Part shown: one piece after another, positions 16,735 to 25,437 of the stretch
Position numbering within the stretch: the stretch's first letter is position 1
Layout of the letters: each line of letters begins with the position of its first letter
Source of the DNA: an uncultured Thermomicrobiaceae bacterium
GTDB lineage: Bacteria > Chloroflexota > Chloroflexia > Thermomicrobiales > Thermomicrobiaceae
DNA length: 64,000 nucleotides
NCBI GenBank assembly: GCA_938082375.1
Contig: CALKCJ010000038.1
Coordinates: 62,001-126,000, forward strand
Reading direction: 5' to 3'
The notes under the pieces: model-generated
Told to the model about the DNA's origin: nothing
Databases searched by the model: none
Seen by the model: only the letters and a program-made list of their open reading frames with translations
Program-made: the position numbers and the translations under genes

Positions 16735-18368
16735 TCACCCTGCTAGCGTCAGCTCAGCGCTGCGCTTCCGCGCGAGCGCGCTACTCCGGGCAGCGCTGGC
16801 GCCCCAGCGCAGCACCCGGCCGGGCTGGGCGCCAGTATGTTGTCCCTCGGCCACCACCGGCACGCCGTTGACGATGACCCACTCGATCCCAACCGGATAC
16901 CGGTGCGGCTCGGCCCAGGTCGCCGTCTCAGCCACGGTAGACGGGTCGAAGACGACGACATCGGCCTTGTACCCGGCTACCAGCCGGCCGCGGTCCTTGA
17001 GCCCCAGCCGGTATGCCGGCAGCTCAGTCATCTTGCGGACGGTTTCCGAAAGGCTCAGCACGCGCTCCTCGCGCACGTAGTGGCCGAGCACGCGTGGGTA
17101 GGTTCTGTAGGAGCGCGGGTGCGACTTCCCGTGCGCCAATGGCCCGTCGGCTGCGAGCGAGGAGCCATCGGATCCGACCATGACCAGTGGATGGCGCATG
17201 ATCTCGCGCACGTCGTCCTCGCTCATCGCAAAGCGGATGATCGCGCCGGCGCCAGCCGCCGTCTCCAGCAGCCGCAGCACTGCCTCCTCCGGTTCGGCTT
17301 CCAGTTCCCCGGCAATCGCCGCGATCGACCGTCCTTCCCAGCTCGGGTTGGGGGCGAAGGAGGCGAGGACAAGATCGTCGAAGGTGCAGCCCCGCATCAG
17401 TGGATTCGGCCAGTCGGATGCGCCTTTGGTGATCTGGCGTCGGATCAGTGCCCGCTGCTCGGCGTCGGCGAGCCGGCCCGGCATCGCCTCGGTGCCACCG
17501 CTGAGCGCCCAGGGTGGCAGCACGGCGGTCAGCGTGGTGCTGCTGGCGACGGAGGGATACTGGTCGGCCATCACGTCCACGCCGTCGGCGCGGACGCGCT
17601 CGATCAGCGAGAGCAGCTCCGGCGCGCGCCCCCGGTTGTCTTCAGGTGGGAAACCTGTACCAGCACCCGGGCCCGCCGGCCGATCTCGATCGCCTCTGTG
17701 ACCGCCTGGGCCACGGTGTCGCCCGCGCCGCGGAGTAGCTGGTGTACAGCCGCCCGTACTCGCGCAGTACCTGGGCCAGGGCCACGACCTCGTCGATGTC
17801 GGCGTACATGCTCGGCGCGTAGATCAGGCCCGTCGAGAGACCGAGCGCCCCCTGCTTGAGCTCCCGGCGGAGTAGCTCCTGCATCGCCGGCAGCTCATCC
17901 GGGCTCGGTAGCCGTTGCTCCGGTCCCATCACCGCCGTGCGCAGCGTGCCGTGCCCGACCAGGAAGGCGACGTTGAGCGCGACGCCGCGCTCCTCCAACT
18001 TCGCCATCACGTCGCCGGTCGACTGCCAGCGTCAGCGCTGCAGCTCGCCGTCGGGTGGCGTCAACCGGCGCAGCCGCCGCTCCACCGCTGCCGTCCACGG
18101 CCCCGGCGAGGTGCCACAGTTACCCACCACCTCGAGCGTGACGCCCTGCATCACCTTGCTCCTGGCGCGGCCATCGACGAGCAGCGGCAGCTCGAAGCGG
18201 GCGTGGATGTCAATGAGCCCCGGAGTGACGACCTTACCGGCGCGCCGGCGTGTCGCCGAGCTGCCCGATAGCCGCGATCCGGTCGCGCTCGATCGCCACA
18301 TCGGCCTGGAATCCGGCCCGGCCACTGCCGTCGAGCACCTTGCCGCCCCGGATCAGTGCGTCGTACAC
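16735..18368 (-). pseudogene. Degraded D-aminoacylase (N-acyl-D-amino-acid deacylase)
   Basis: The whole 1.63-kb length of an amidohydrolase-family D-aminoacylase is present but broken into pieces. From the GTG at 18368 the frame reads DALIRGGKVLDGSGRAGF to about 18240, then shifts. VVTPGLIDIHARFELPLL and GVTLEVVGNCGTSPGPW continue in a second frame up to a UGA at 18032-18034. LNVAFLVGHGTLR to REYGRLYTS (18010 to about 17730) follows in that frame. The segment DTVAQAVTEAIEIGRRAR lies in a third frame. DGVDVMADQYPSVASSTTL to the end at 16735 is an intact C-terminal half. The first metal motif HxH reads HAR. Neighbouring genes are intact, so this is likely a true pseudogene, not poor sequence. 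It lies convergent to potD. Confidence 0.87.
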
Positions 18369-18565
18369 GCGAGCACTATTCCCCTTCTTGCCTGGTTGGC
18401 TCGCGCACCGTTCTCCCCTGGCCTCGCCCCTGGCTTCCGCCGGAGCCACGGAAATGGCTTCTCCGCTGCGGCTGAACTCATCCGCGTCGCGCCTGCTTCA
18501 CGGCGAGTAGACCAGAGAGGAGAAGCCAATGATCATCCACCGCTCGCGCTACCGCGATCCGTCGT

Positions 18566-19252
18566 TTAGGCCGAGTCGTGCACGAGCCAGCCCTGTGCTT
18601 CCAACCAGGGCAATACCTCGTGGAGCGAGGGCAGAATCGCATCCGCTCCTTCCAACCCGGGCAGCGATCGCGTGTGCTCGTTGGGAATGGCCAGGCAGCG
18701 CAGTCCGGCCGCTCGGGCCGCCCGCACCCCGAGCGGCGCGTCTTCCAGCGCCAGGCAGGCTTCCGGCCGCAAGCCCAGCCGAGCGGCCGCGAGCCGGTAG
18801 CAGTCCGGCGCCGGCTTGCCGTGCTCTACGTCCTCGGCCGTCACGTGCACAGCGAACGCACCAGTCAGGCCAATCTCAGCCAGCGCACGCTCGACGTACT
18901 GCCGGTGGCCAGAGGTTGCCAGCGCCAGCGGCACCTCGCGCTCGGCCAGCTCCGTAACCAGCTCCCTTGCGCCGGGCATCGGGCGCAGCCGCCCGGCGAG
19001 CGAGCCGAGATAGATCGCGTCGCGCCCGGCAAGCACCTGCTCGAGCGTGAGCGGCAGGCCTAGCCGCTCGATCACCAGCCGGGCCGAGTCGCGGAGCCGC
19101 AGCCCGAACAGCTCGTTGAGAAGATCGTGTTCGAGCCGCCTGCCGTAGCCAGCCAGAAACGCTTGCCAGGCAGCGATTTGCAGCGGCTCGCTATTGACCA
19201 GCAGGCCGTCGAGGTCGAAGACCACCGCGCGCACCGTGACTGCCGGCCCCAT
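18566..19252 (-). CDS. HAD-superfamily phosphatase (beta-phosphoglucomutase-like)
   Basis: A 228-residue HAD hydrolase. Motif I is VVFDLDGLLVNSEP (nucleophile and acid/base Asp), motif II is LALATSGHR, motif III is the Lys in EHGKPAPDCY, and motif IV is CLALEDAPLGVRAARAAG. The cap between motifs I and II and the E/D pattern match the GPH / beta-phosphoglucomutase branch, which dephosphorylates or isomerises small sugar phosphates. The substrate cannot be read from sequence. The ATG at 19252 overlaps the stop of the upstream ADP-ribosylglycohydrolase by one base (TAATG), so the two are coupled. Confidence 0.88.
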   Translation of the reverse strand: MGPAVTVRAVVFDLDGLLVNSEPLQIAAWQAFLAGYGRRLEHDLLNELFGLRLRDSARLVIERLGLPLTLEQVLAGRDAIYLGSLAGRLRPMPGARELVTELAEREVPLALATSGHRQYVERALAEIGLTGAFAVHVTAEDVEHGKPAPDCYRLAAARLGLRPEACLALEDAPLGVRAARAAGLRCLAIPNEHTRSLPGLEGADAILPSLHEVLPWLEAQGWLVHDSA

Positions 19253-20280
19253 TAGCGCCTCCGCAGCCGGAGGTAGAGCCCGGCCCGGCGCTGGGCGACC
19301 TGGGAAAGTCCTGGTGCGGCGACCAGCAGGTACATCCGCCCTTCGAGGCCATCGACCAGCTCGGCCGGGATGGCCGGCGCGCCGAGGTACGCCCCTGCCA
19401 AGGCACCGGTCATCGCGGCGATCGAGTCGGTATCCCCGCCGGCGTTGACCGCGGTGAGCACCGCGGCGGTGAAGTCGTCTGGGTGAGTCGCAAAGCAGTA
19501 GAAGGCGGCGGCTACGGCTTCGGCGACGTACGAGGACGTGCCGATTTCTCGCAGGCTGGCGAGGTCGCGCTCCCGCTGGCCGCCGTACGCGACCAGCGAG
19601 GCCGCCAGACGCAGTCGCCGGGCGACCGCGTCCTCATCGATGAAGTGCAGCACGTCCTCAATCAGCATCTCCGGCGGGACTTCGGCCATCACCAGCAGGC
19701 GCACCGCGTAGGCGACCGCCAGGGCGCCGTTGATCGCCTCGGGGTCGCTGTGAGTAATGAGGCAGGCACGTAGGACATCACGGGTGAAGATCTCCGGGTT
19801 GAACCGACCGAGGGCATGCATCAGCCCGATTGGCACGACCCGCGCGGCCACGGAGCAGTTGGGCCGCTCTTCGCCGCCGATCCCCTGCTGGAAGTCGTCG
19901 GTCTCGGCGGCCCGCTCGAGAGCGCGTCGGGTAGTCGAGTCAAGGAAGCGGCCGCTTTCGCTCTGGAGGACACGCAGGAATCGGTAGCCGGCTGCCTCAG
20001 GGTCGACGTACCCGTGGGCGCCGATCAGGCTCTCGACGAGGCAGAGAGCGAGTTCGGTGTCGTCGGTGAACTCTCCGGCCGGCGTCTCCACCTGGCCATC
20101 AGCGCCGAGGCGCGGAAGGTAGCGATCGATCCAGCCGTATTCCTCACGGATGCGCTCCGCTGCCCAGCCCTCCACCGGCATACCCAGCGCATCGCCAATC
20201 GCCAGCCCCAGCAGGCAGCCAAGGAAGCGCCCGTGCAACTCGTGCTCGTCGCGATTCGGTTCCAACGCGCGACCCTCCAA
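19252..20280 (-). CDS. ADP-ribosylglycohydrolase family protein (DraG-like)
   Basis: A 342-residue all-helical hydrolase. The binuclear magnesium site is visible in AGEFTDDTELAL near residue 70 and AVNAGGDTDSIAAMTGALA near residue 290. The opening RFLGCLLGLAIGDALGMPVE is the classic ADP-ribosyl-glycohydrolase start. The family removes ADP-ribose from proteins (DraG, ARH) or cleaves related N-glycosides. There is no nitrogenase gene here, so a nitrogenase-reactivating role is unlikely, and the target is unknown. It is the first gene of a two-gene unit with the HAD phosphatase. Confidence 0.88.
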   Translation of the reverse strand: MEGRALEPNRDEHELHGRFLGCLLGLAIGDALGMPVEGWAAERIREEYGWIDRYLPRLGADGQVETPAGEFTDDTELALCLVESLIGAHGYVDPEAAGYRFLRVLQSESGRFLDSTTRRALERAAETDDFQQGIGGEERPNCSVAARVVPIGLMHALGRFNPEIFTRDVLRACLITHSDPEAINGALAVAYAVRLLVMAEVPPEMLIEDVLHFIDEDAVARRLRLAASLVAYGGQRERDLASLREIGTSSYVAEAVAAAFYCFATHPDDFTAAVLTAVNAGGDTDSIAAMTGALAGAYLGAPAIPAELVDGLEGRMYLLVAAPGLSQVAQRRAGLYLRLRRR

Positions 20281-20493
20281 AGACCCAAGAAGAGTGACTG
20301 CGTCAGCCAGGAGACGTGTGCTGTACCGATGCGCAGTAGACGACAGCGGAGAAATCTCACCCGTGCTGCCCAGAGCCGTTCGCGGTTCGCCTGCATCAGG
20401 CCCGCGCCCCTACAACGCCAGAGAAGTAAAACACGGTGGGCCGAACACAGCAATGCCGGATGAAGACGGGCTCCGCGAATGTACCATCAGAAC

Positions 20494-20522
20494 CGGACAT
20501 CTGATCGTACAACGACTACAAT
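20494..20522 (+). promoter_or_regulatory. Probable promoter in the 20281-20620 intergenic region
   Basis: CGGACA at 20494-20499 (4 of 6) and TACAAT at 20517-20522 (5 of 6) have a 17-base spacer and face the gene at 20621. The rest of this 340-base gap between two divergent genes shows no coding pattern or RNA structure that I can identify. Confidence 0.45.
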
Positions 20523-20620
20523 TGACGGTAATGCTTGGTTCCGACCCTTGCGGAGACACGCCGGGTACCGGATACTCCACGGCCGTAAGGCGCTCCTTGA
20601 GAGCGGCGAGAGGATGAGCG

Positions 20621-20965
20621 ATGTATCTGATCGAAGCACTCGAACGAGTCCGCCAGCGTTTGATCGAAAACAACGCCCGGCCGGAGACGATCCGGCTGGT
20701 GGAGAGCGTGCTGCAGAGCGCCGAGCGCCAGGGCGGCGAGCAGGCACAGGTACGCTCTCAGCTCGAGCTGGTCCGTCGCCTGATGCGTACTCCCGCGGCG
20801 AACGCCAATATTGGCATCTATGATGACCTGGCCGTCCTGGAGGAGCAACTGACCGCCGCCGCAGCCGAGGCTGCTGCCGCGCGGGAGGCGGAGGAGAGTC
20901 GCCCGCTGCCCAAGCCGAAGAAGTATTACCGCCAGCTCAAGGAGAAGCAACAACGCAAGCCGTAA
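20621..20965 (+). CDS. Small conserved helical protein, unknown function
   Basis: A 114-residue soluble, largely alpha-helical protein. It begins MYLIEALERVRQRLIENNAR, with a heptad-like leucine pattern. Its middle reads NIGIYDDLAVLEEQLTAAAA, then an alanine/glutamate-rich helix. The tail is strongly basic (KPKKYYRQLKEKQQRKP). GAGAGGATGAGCG precedes the ATG as a ribosome site. I recognise no family. It lies 60 bases upstream of the DapB-like dehydrogenase and may be co-transcribed with it. Confidence 0.7.
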   Translation: MYLIEALERVRQRLIENNARPETIRLVESVLQSAERQGGEQAQVRSQLELVRRLMRTPAANANIGIYDDLAVLEEQLTAAAAEAAAAREAEESRPLPKPKKYYRQLKEKQQRKP

Positions 20966-21025
20966 GTGAGAGAGGTCGAACCGGTTCACCGCGTGCAGGT
21001 GGAGCAAGGGAGGGAATGAAGTAGC

Positions 21026-22024
21026 ATGAAGGTCTATCGCGTCGTCCAGTTCGGCCTGGGGCCGATCGGGCAGGAGCTGGCGCGGTTGGCGACGCAGCGA
21101 GCGTCGTACGAGCTGGTCGGCGCCATCGATATCGACCCGGCGAAGGTCGGTCGCGATGTCGGCGAGGTTATCGGGCTAGAACAACCGCTCGGAATCCGTG
21201 TGCGCAGCGATGCCGAGCAGCTGCTGGCCGAAACAAAGCCGGACTGTGTGCTGCACTGCACCGGCTCCTACTTGCGCCAGGTGTGGCCACAGCTCGAGCT
21301 GATCGTGCGCAGCGGCTGCAACATCGTCTCGACCTGTGAGGAGCTGTCCTTTCCCGCCGCGCAGCACCCGGATCTGGCACAGCAGCTCGACGGGCTGGCG
21401 CAGGAGCACGGGGTGACAGTGCTGGGGACGGGAGTGAACCCCGGCTACGTAATGGATAGCTTGCCCTTGTTCTTCAGCGGCATCGCACAGGCGGTTACTG
21501 CCGTTCGGGTGCAGCGCGTCCAGAACGCCTCGACGCGGCGCCGTCCATTGCAAGCCAAGATCGGATCGGGCAAAACCGTTCAGGAGTTCCGCGAGCTGGT
21601 GGCCACCGGCACGGTGCGGCACGTCGGGCTGCAGGAGTCGGTCTACCTGATCGCGGCTGGACTCGGCTGGGAGCTGGACGACTACCGCGAGTCGATCGAA
21701 CCGGTGATCGCCGAGCGGCGGATCACGACCCAGTACTTCACAGTGGAGCCGGGGTACGTGTGCGGCGTCGAGCAACTCGGGCGGGGTTACGTAGGGGGTG
21801 AGGAGAAGATCACGCTCCACCTGCGCATGTACCTGGACGCCGACCCGGCCTACGACAAGGTTCTGCTCGAAGGGCCGACGCCGCTTGAGCTGATCATCCC
21901 AGGTGGCCTCCAGGGGGATCGTGCGACGACCGCGATCGCGCTCAATGCCGTGCCGCGCGTGGTCGAGCATGCACCTGGCCTGGTGACGATGAAGGATCTC
22001 CCCATCGTCACCGCACGCCTCTAA
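21026..22024 (+). CDS. DapB-like NAD(P)-dependent dehydrogenase (2,4-diaminopentanoate dehydrogenase type)
   Basis: A 332-residue Rossmann enzyme. The dinucleotide motif FGLGPIGQELARLA is at the very start (about residues 9-22), followed by ELVGAIDIDPAKVGRDVGE. The substrate-side signature LGTGVNPGYVMDSLPLFF is typical of the family that includes 2,4-diaminopentanoate dehydrogenase of ornithine fermentation and dihydrodipicolinate-reductase-like proteins. True DapB is shorter and has a different catalytic motif. No other ornithine-fermentation gene (OraS/OraE) is present, so the exact amine substrate is unknown. The nearby aminotransferase and polyamine uptake genes suggest diamine metabolism; that link is inference. 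Confidence 0.78.
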   Translation: MKVYRVVQFGLGPIGQELARLATQRASYELVGAIDIDPAKVGRDVGEVIGLEQPLGIRVRSDAEQLLAETKPDCVLHCTGSYLRQVWPQLELIVRSGCNIVSTCEELSFPAAQHPDLAQQLDGLAQEHGVTVLGTGVNPGYVMDSLPLFFSGIAQAVTAVRVQRVQNASTRRRPLQAKIGSGKTVQEFRELVATGTVRHVGLQESVYLIAAGLGWELDDYRESIEPVIAERRITTQYFTVEPGYVCGVEQLGRGYVGGEEKITLHLRMYLDADPAYDKVLLEGPTPLELIIPGGLQGDRATTAIALNAVPRVVEHAPGLVTMKDLPIVTARL

Positions 22025-22132
22025 GCTCGCGCATCGGGGATGGATTGGGAGAACTCGGGATCGAATGTGGATACCTCGTAGCGACACGCAGGAAAGCCAG
22101 ATGGCCTTATCTGGAGGAAGTCAGGGCAACAC

Positions 22133-22771
22133 ATGATTCAGCCGGAAAAGCTCGACCGCGTCGCCGTGTTCTTCGACATGTCGAACCTCTACTTCACGGC
22201 ACGTGATCTCGGCGTGCGGATCGACTACACGAAGCTGCTCGAATTCCTGGTCGCGGGACGCCGTCTCTACTGCGCCTACGCGTACGTCGCGCTCTCCGGA
22301 GACGACAGCACCGCCGTGCCGTTCCTGACCTGGCTGCGGCGCAACGGCTTCCGAGTCGTGACCAAGTCGCTGAAGCGCCTGCCGGACGGTTCGCTCAAAG
22401 GCGACCTCGATCTGGAGCTGGCAGTCGACCTCCTGACCCAGGCGCCGCACTTCGACGTCGCCGTGCTGGTGAGCGGCGATGGGGACTTCACCTACCTCGT
22501 CGAGAGCGCGCAGCGCCTGGGCCTGCGCGTCGAGGTCGCCTCGACGCCGCGCAACACCTCGGTCGAGCTGATGGAAGCAGCCGACCGCTACATCGATCTC
22601 GAGGCGAACCTCCGCCACTTCAGCCAGCCGCGGCCTGCCGGCTATTCGGAGTGGTCGCGCAACACTGGCACCGGCCGGCTCGACCCCGAAGCCTGGCGCT
22701 ACCGGCCGGCGACGCAGCGCTTCGACCTGCCTACGGAGGAAGAGGACGAGCTGCATGAACCTGATCAATGA
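22133..22771 (+). CDS. NYN-domain protein (LabA/DUF88-like putative nuclease)
   Basis: A 212-residue protein. The NYN (PIN-like) acidic residues are visible in AVFFDMSNLY near the N-terminus, GDLDLELAVDLL in the middle, and AVLVSGDGDFTYLVE. These aspartates would bind a divalent metal, as in LabA/DUF88 proteins and related RNA-processing nucleases. The last 45 residues are Arg/Pro-rich and appear disordered. It overlaps the M20 peptidase gene by 17 bases. Substrate unknown; RNA cleavage is the family-based guess. Confidence 0.82.
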   Translation: MIQPEKLDRVAVFFDMSNLYFTARDLGVRIDYTKLLEFLVAGRRLYCAYAYVALSGDDSTAVPFLTWLRRNGFRVVTKSLKRLPDGSLKGDLDLELAVDLLTQAPHFDVAVLVSGDGDFTYLVESAQRLGLRVEVASTPRNTSVELMEAADRYIDLEANLRHFSQPRPAGYSEWSRNTGTGRLDPEAWRYRPATQRFDLPTEEEDELHEPDQ

Positions 22772-23888
22772 GGTGGCGTGCCGGCGCAAGGCACTGCTCG
22801 AGAGCCTGCGAGAGATCGTCACACTCGAGTCGCCCAGCACTGACAAGGCTGCCGTCGACCGGCTGGCCAGGCTGCTCCAGGAACGCTGTCGCGAGCTGGG
22901 CGCCGAGGTGGCCGTCTATCCCCAGGCCGAGTATGGCGACCTTACGGTGGCATCGTGGCCGGCCCGCGGGCGAGAGGCCGAGCCGCTGCTAGTCATGACC
23001 CACATCGATACGGTCTGGCCACTCGGCACCATCGAGCGCCGGCCGTTCGTCGTGGAAGATGACGTTGCCCGTGGCCCCGGCGTCTTCGACATGAAGGCCA
23101 GCGTCGCGATGATGCTGGAGGCAATACGCTGGCTCGAAGAGCGCGGCCTGGAGCACCGCCCGATCCGCTGGCTGATCAACACAGAGGAGGAGATTGGCAG
23201 CCCGGTTTCCCGGCCGTTGATCGAGGAGCTGGCACGGCAGAGCGGCTACGTGCTCTGCCTGGAGCCGCCGGTTCCACCGATGGGCGCGCTCAAGACCTCG
23301 CGCAAAGGGGTCGGCATCTTCACCGTGCGCATCCGCGGCCGAGCGGCCCATGCGGGCGCTGATCCGGAGAAGGGGGTCAGCGCGATCCAGGAACTCGCCA
23401 ACCAGGTGAACTACCTGCACAGCCTGACCGACTTCAGCCTGGGCACGACCGTCAACGTGGGCGTCGTCGGCGGTGGGACACGCCCGAACGTCGTCGCTGA
23501 GGAGGCATGGGCGCGAGTCGACCTGCGCGTGGCGACGATGTCAGAGGCCGAGCGGGTGGTCGCGGCGATCCGCGGCAGTCGCCCGTGGTTGCCCGGCGCC
23601 GAAGTGTCGATCGACGGCGGGCTCAACCGGCCGCCGATGGAGCGCACGCCAGTCATCCTCGCCGCCTTTGAGCGTGCCCGCGAGATCGGGCGAGCGATCG
23701 GCCTCGAGCTGGCCGAGGCCGCGACTGGCGGTGCGAGCGACGGCAACTTCACTGCCGCGCTCGGCATACCCACAATTGATGGGTTGGGTTGTCCCGGCGA
23801 CGGCGGCCATGCCGAGCATGAGTACATTCGGATCAGTGGTCTGATCGAGCGCACGGCCCTACTGATCGCTCTCCTACACGAGCTGTAA
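22755..23888 (+). CDS. M20-family metallopeptidase (glutamate carboxypeptidase-like)
   Basis: A 377-residue zinc peptidase. Metal and catalytic residues are visible: MTHIDTVWPLG (His and catalytic Asp), GPGVFDMKASVAMML (bridging Asp), INTEEEIGSPVSR (catalytic Glu pair) and CPGDGGHAEHEYIR (C-terminal His). The dimerisation domain begins around KGVGIFTVRIRGRAAHAG. The pattern FDMKA and the ATGGASDGNF segment match carboxypeptidase G2-like enzymes that remove C-terminal glutamate or act on acylated amino acids. There is no signal peptide, so it is cytoplasmic. It is coupled to the NYN gene and followed 44 bases later by an aminotransferase. Confidence 0.87.
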   Translation: MNLINEVACRRKALLESLREIVTLESPSTDKAAVDRLARLLQERCRELGAEVAVYPQAEYGDLTVASWPARGREAEPLLVMTHIDTVWPLGTIERRPFVVEDDVARGPGVFDMKASVAMMLEAIRWLEERGLEHRPIRWLINTEEEIGSPVSRPLIEELARQSGYVLCLEPPVPPMGALKTSRKGVGIFTVRIRGRAAHAGADPEKGVSAIQELANQVNYLHSLTDFSLGTTVNVGVVGGGTRPNVVAEEAWARVDLRVATMSEAERVVAAIRGSRPWLPGAEVSIDGGLNRPPMERTPVILAAFERAREIGRAIGLELAEAATGGASDGNFTAALGIPTIDGLGCPGDGGHAEHEYIRISGLIERTALLIALLHEL

Positions 23889-23932
23889 CGGCATGCGGCG
23901 TCAGCTCGGCCTGGTCAGGAAGGAGCATCGCG

Positions 23933-25213
23933 ATGGCGGCACCGGAGTTAAACCCGCTCGAGATCATCCCCCGTGTCCTCACGCGGTACTCGCCGGTGGT
24001 GGTGGACCGCGCGGAGGGGCTGTACGTCTGGGACATCCATGGCCAGCGGTGGGCCGACTTCACCTCAGGGATCGCGGTCGTCAATACCGGGCACTGCCAC
24101 CCCAAGGTCGTCGCCGCGATCCGCGAGCAGGCCGGCAAGATCATCCACGCCCAGGCCAACATTCTGGCGCACGAGCCGATGATGCGGCTATCTCAGGCCA
24201 TCACCGCGACGATGCCACCAAAGCTGAACCAGGTCTTCTTCAGCAACTCCGGTGCCGAGGCGGTCGAGGGGGCCGTCAAGCTGGCCAAGGCCGCCACCGG
24301 CCGGCCGGCAATCATCGCCTTTCGGGGCGCGTTCCACGGGCGCACGCATCTGGCCATGGCGCTCACTAGCTCCCGGGTGAAGGTTCGTGGCCACTACGAG
24401 CCGCTGGTGCCCTCGATCTACTACGCCCCCTACCCCTACCCGTTCCGCAACCCCTACGGGGTGCCGCCGGATGAGGTCGACCTCGCCTGCTTGGCCGAGC
24501 TGGAGCGTCTCTTCGAGACGATGGTCATGCCCGACGACGTGGCCGCCATCATCGTGGAGCCGATGCTCGGCGAGGGCGGTTATATCCTGCCGCCCAAGCG
24601 CTTCCTCCAGAACCTCCGCCGGCTGTGCGACCAGTACGAGATCCTGCTGATCGTCGATGAGATCCAGACCGGAGTGGGGCGTACCGGCCGGATGTGGGCC
24701 TTCGAGCACTTCGAGATCGTGCCCGACATCGTGACGGTCGCGAAGGGGATCGCCTCCGGCCTGCCGCTTTCGGCGGTCGTCGCCAGCCGCGAGCTGATGG
24801 ACAGGTGGGCGCCCGGCGCCCACGGCGGGACGTACGGTGGCAACGCCGTCGCCTGTGCCGCAGGCGTGGCGACCTTCGAGGTCATGCGCGAGGAGCGGCT
24901 GCCGGAGAACGCCGAGCGGATCGGCACCTTCCTGATGGCCCAGCTCCGGGAGCTGCAGGACGAGTTCCCGGTGATCGGCGAGGTGCGCGGGTTGGGGCTG
25001 ATGATCGGCGTCGAGCTTGTCAAGCCCGATCGTTCACCTAACCCCGATGCGGTCAAGCAGGTGATCCAGCGCGCCCAGGAGCTGCGGACACTGCTGATCA
25101 CTGCCGGTGAGCACGACCAGGTGATCCGCGTGATCCCGCCACTCATCATCAACCAGCGCCAGGCCGAAGAGTTCCTCGACCTGTTTGCAGAGGCAGTGAA
25201 GAGCGCGTCCTAG
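23933..25213 (+). CDS. Class III aminotransferase (4-aminobutyrate aminotransferase-like)
   Basis: A 426-residue PLP enzyme. The opening YSPVVVDRAEGLYVWDIHGQ and DFTSGIAVVNTGHCHPKVV are typical of GABA/ornithine-type transaminases. FFSNSGAEAVEGAVKLAK carries the phosphate-binding region, LLIVDEIQTGVGRTG the PLP-contacting Asp, and VTVAKGIASGLPLSAVV the Schiff-base lysine. It transfers the terminal amino group of GABA or a similar omega-amino acid to 2-oxoglutarate. Guanidinobutyrate hydrolysis by the ureohydrolase at 4436-5386 would yield GABA, so the two may serve the same polyamine/arginine breakdown route, although they are 20 kb apart. Confidence 0.88.
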   Translation: MAAPELNPLEIIPRVLTRYSPVVVDRAEGLYVWDIHGQRWADFTSGIAVVNTGHCHPKVVAAIREQAGKIIHAQANILAHEPMMRLSQAITATMPPKLNQVFFSNSGAEAVEGAVKLAKAATGRPAIIAFRGAFHGRTHLAMALTSSRVKVRGHYEPLVPSIYYAPYPYPFRNPYGVPPDEVDLACLAELERLFETMVMPDDVAAIIVEPMLGEGGYILPPKRFLQNLRRLCDQYEILLIVDEIQTGVGRTGRMWAFEHFEIVPDIVTVAKGIASGLPLSAVVASRELMDRWAPGAHGGTYGGNAVACAAGVATFEVMREERLPENAERIGTFLMAQLRELQDEFPVIGEVRGLGLMIGVELVKPDRSPNPDAVKQVIQRAQELRTLLITAGEHDQVIRVIPPLIINQRQAEEFLDLFAEAVKSAS

Positions 25214-25323
25214 GCCGAAACGGCCTTCGGCTGCCGTCTGGGGCGAGCCGACGACGGCACACCTCGATGGGCGGTGTCGAGTTCGGGCGGCGTGGCCGCC
25301 AGTGGCCGGGCGCCGAACCAGCA

Positions 25324-25351
25324 GGAGGGGCACCTGGCCAGGCGTCCCTCC
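25324..25351. terminator. Possible bidirectional terminator between convergent genes
   Basis: GGAGGG at 25324-25329 pairs with CCCTCC at 25346-25351, and CCT/AGG inside adds a short upper stem with a GGCC loop. It lies between the convergent aminotransferase and the leftward 266-residue gene. Only a short TTG follows, so it is a weak candidate. Confidence 0.3.
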
Positions 25352-25437
25352 TTGCACGTCGCCTGTGTGAACGGAGGAGGCTCACGTCTGCCCACTCTGG
25401 GCGAAAGCGAGTGGAGAGGGGCGAAGGCAGTCGGCAC

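Noticed and set aside
18032-18034. In-frame UGA of the D-aminoacylase as a second selenocysteine
   Set aside because: It is not at a Cys position, no GGU-type loop follows at the right distance, and the gene also has several frameshifts.
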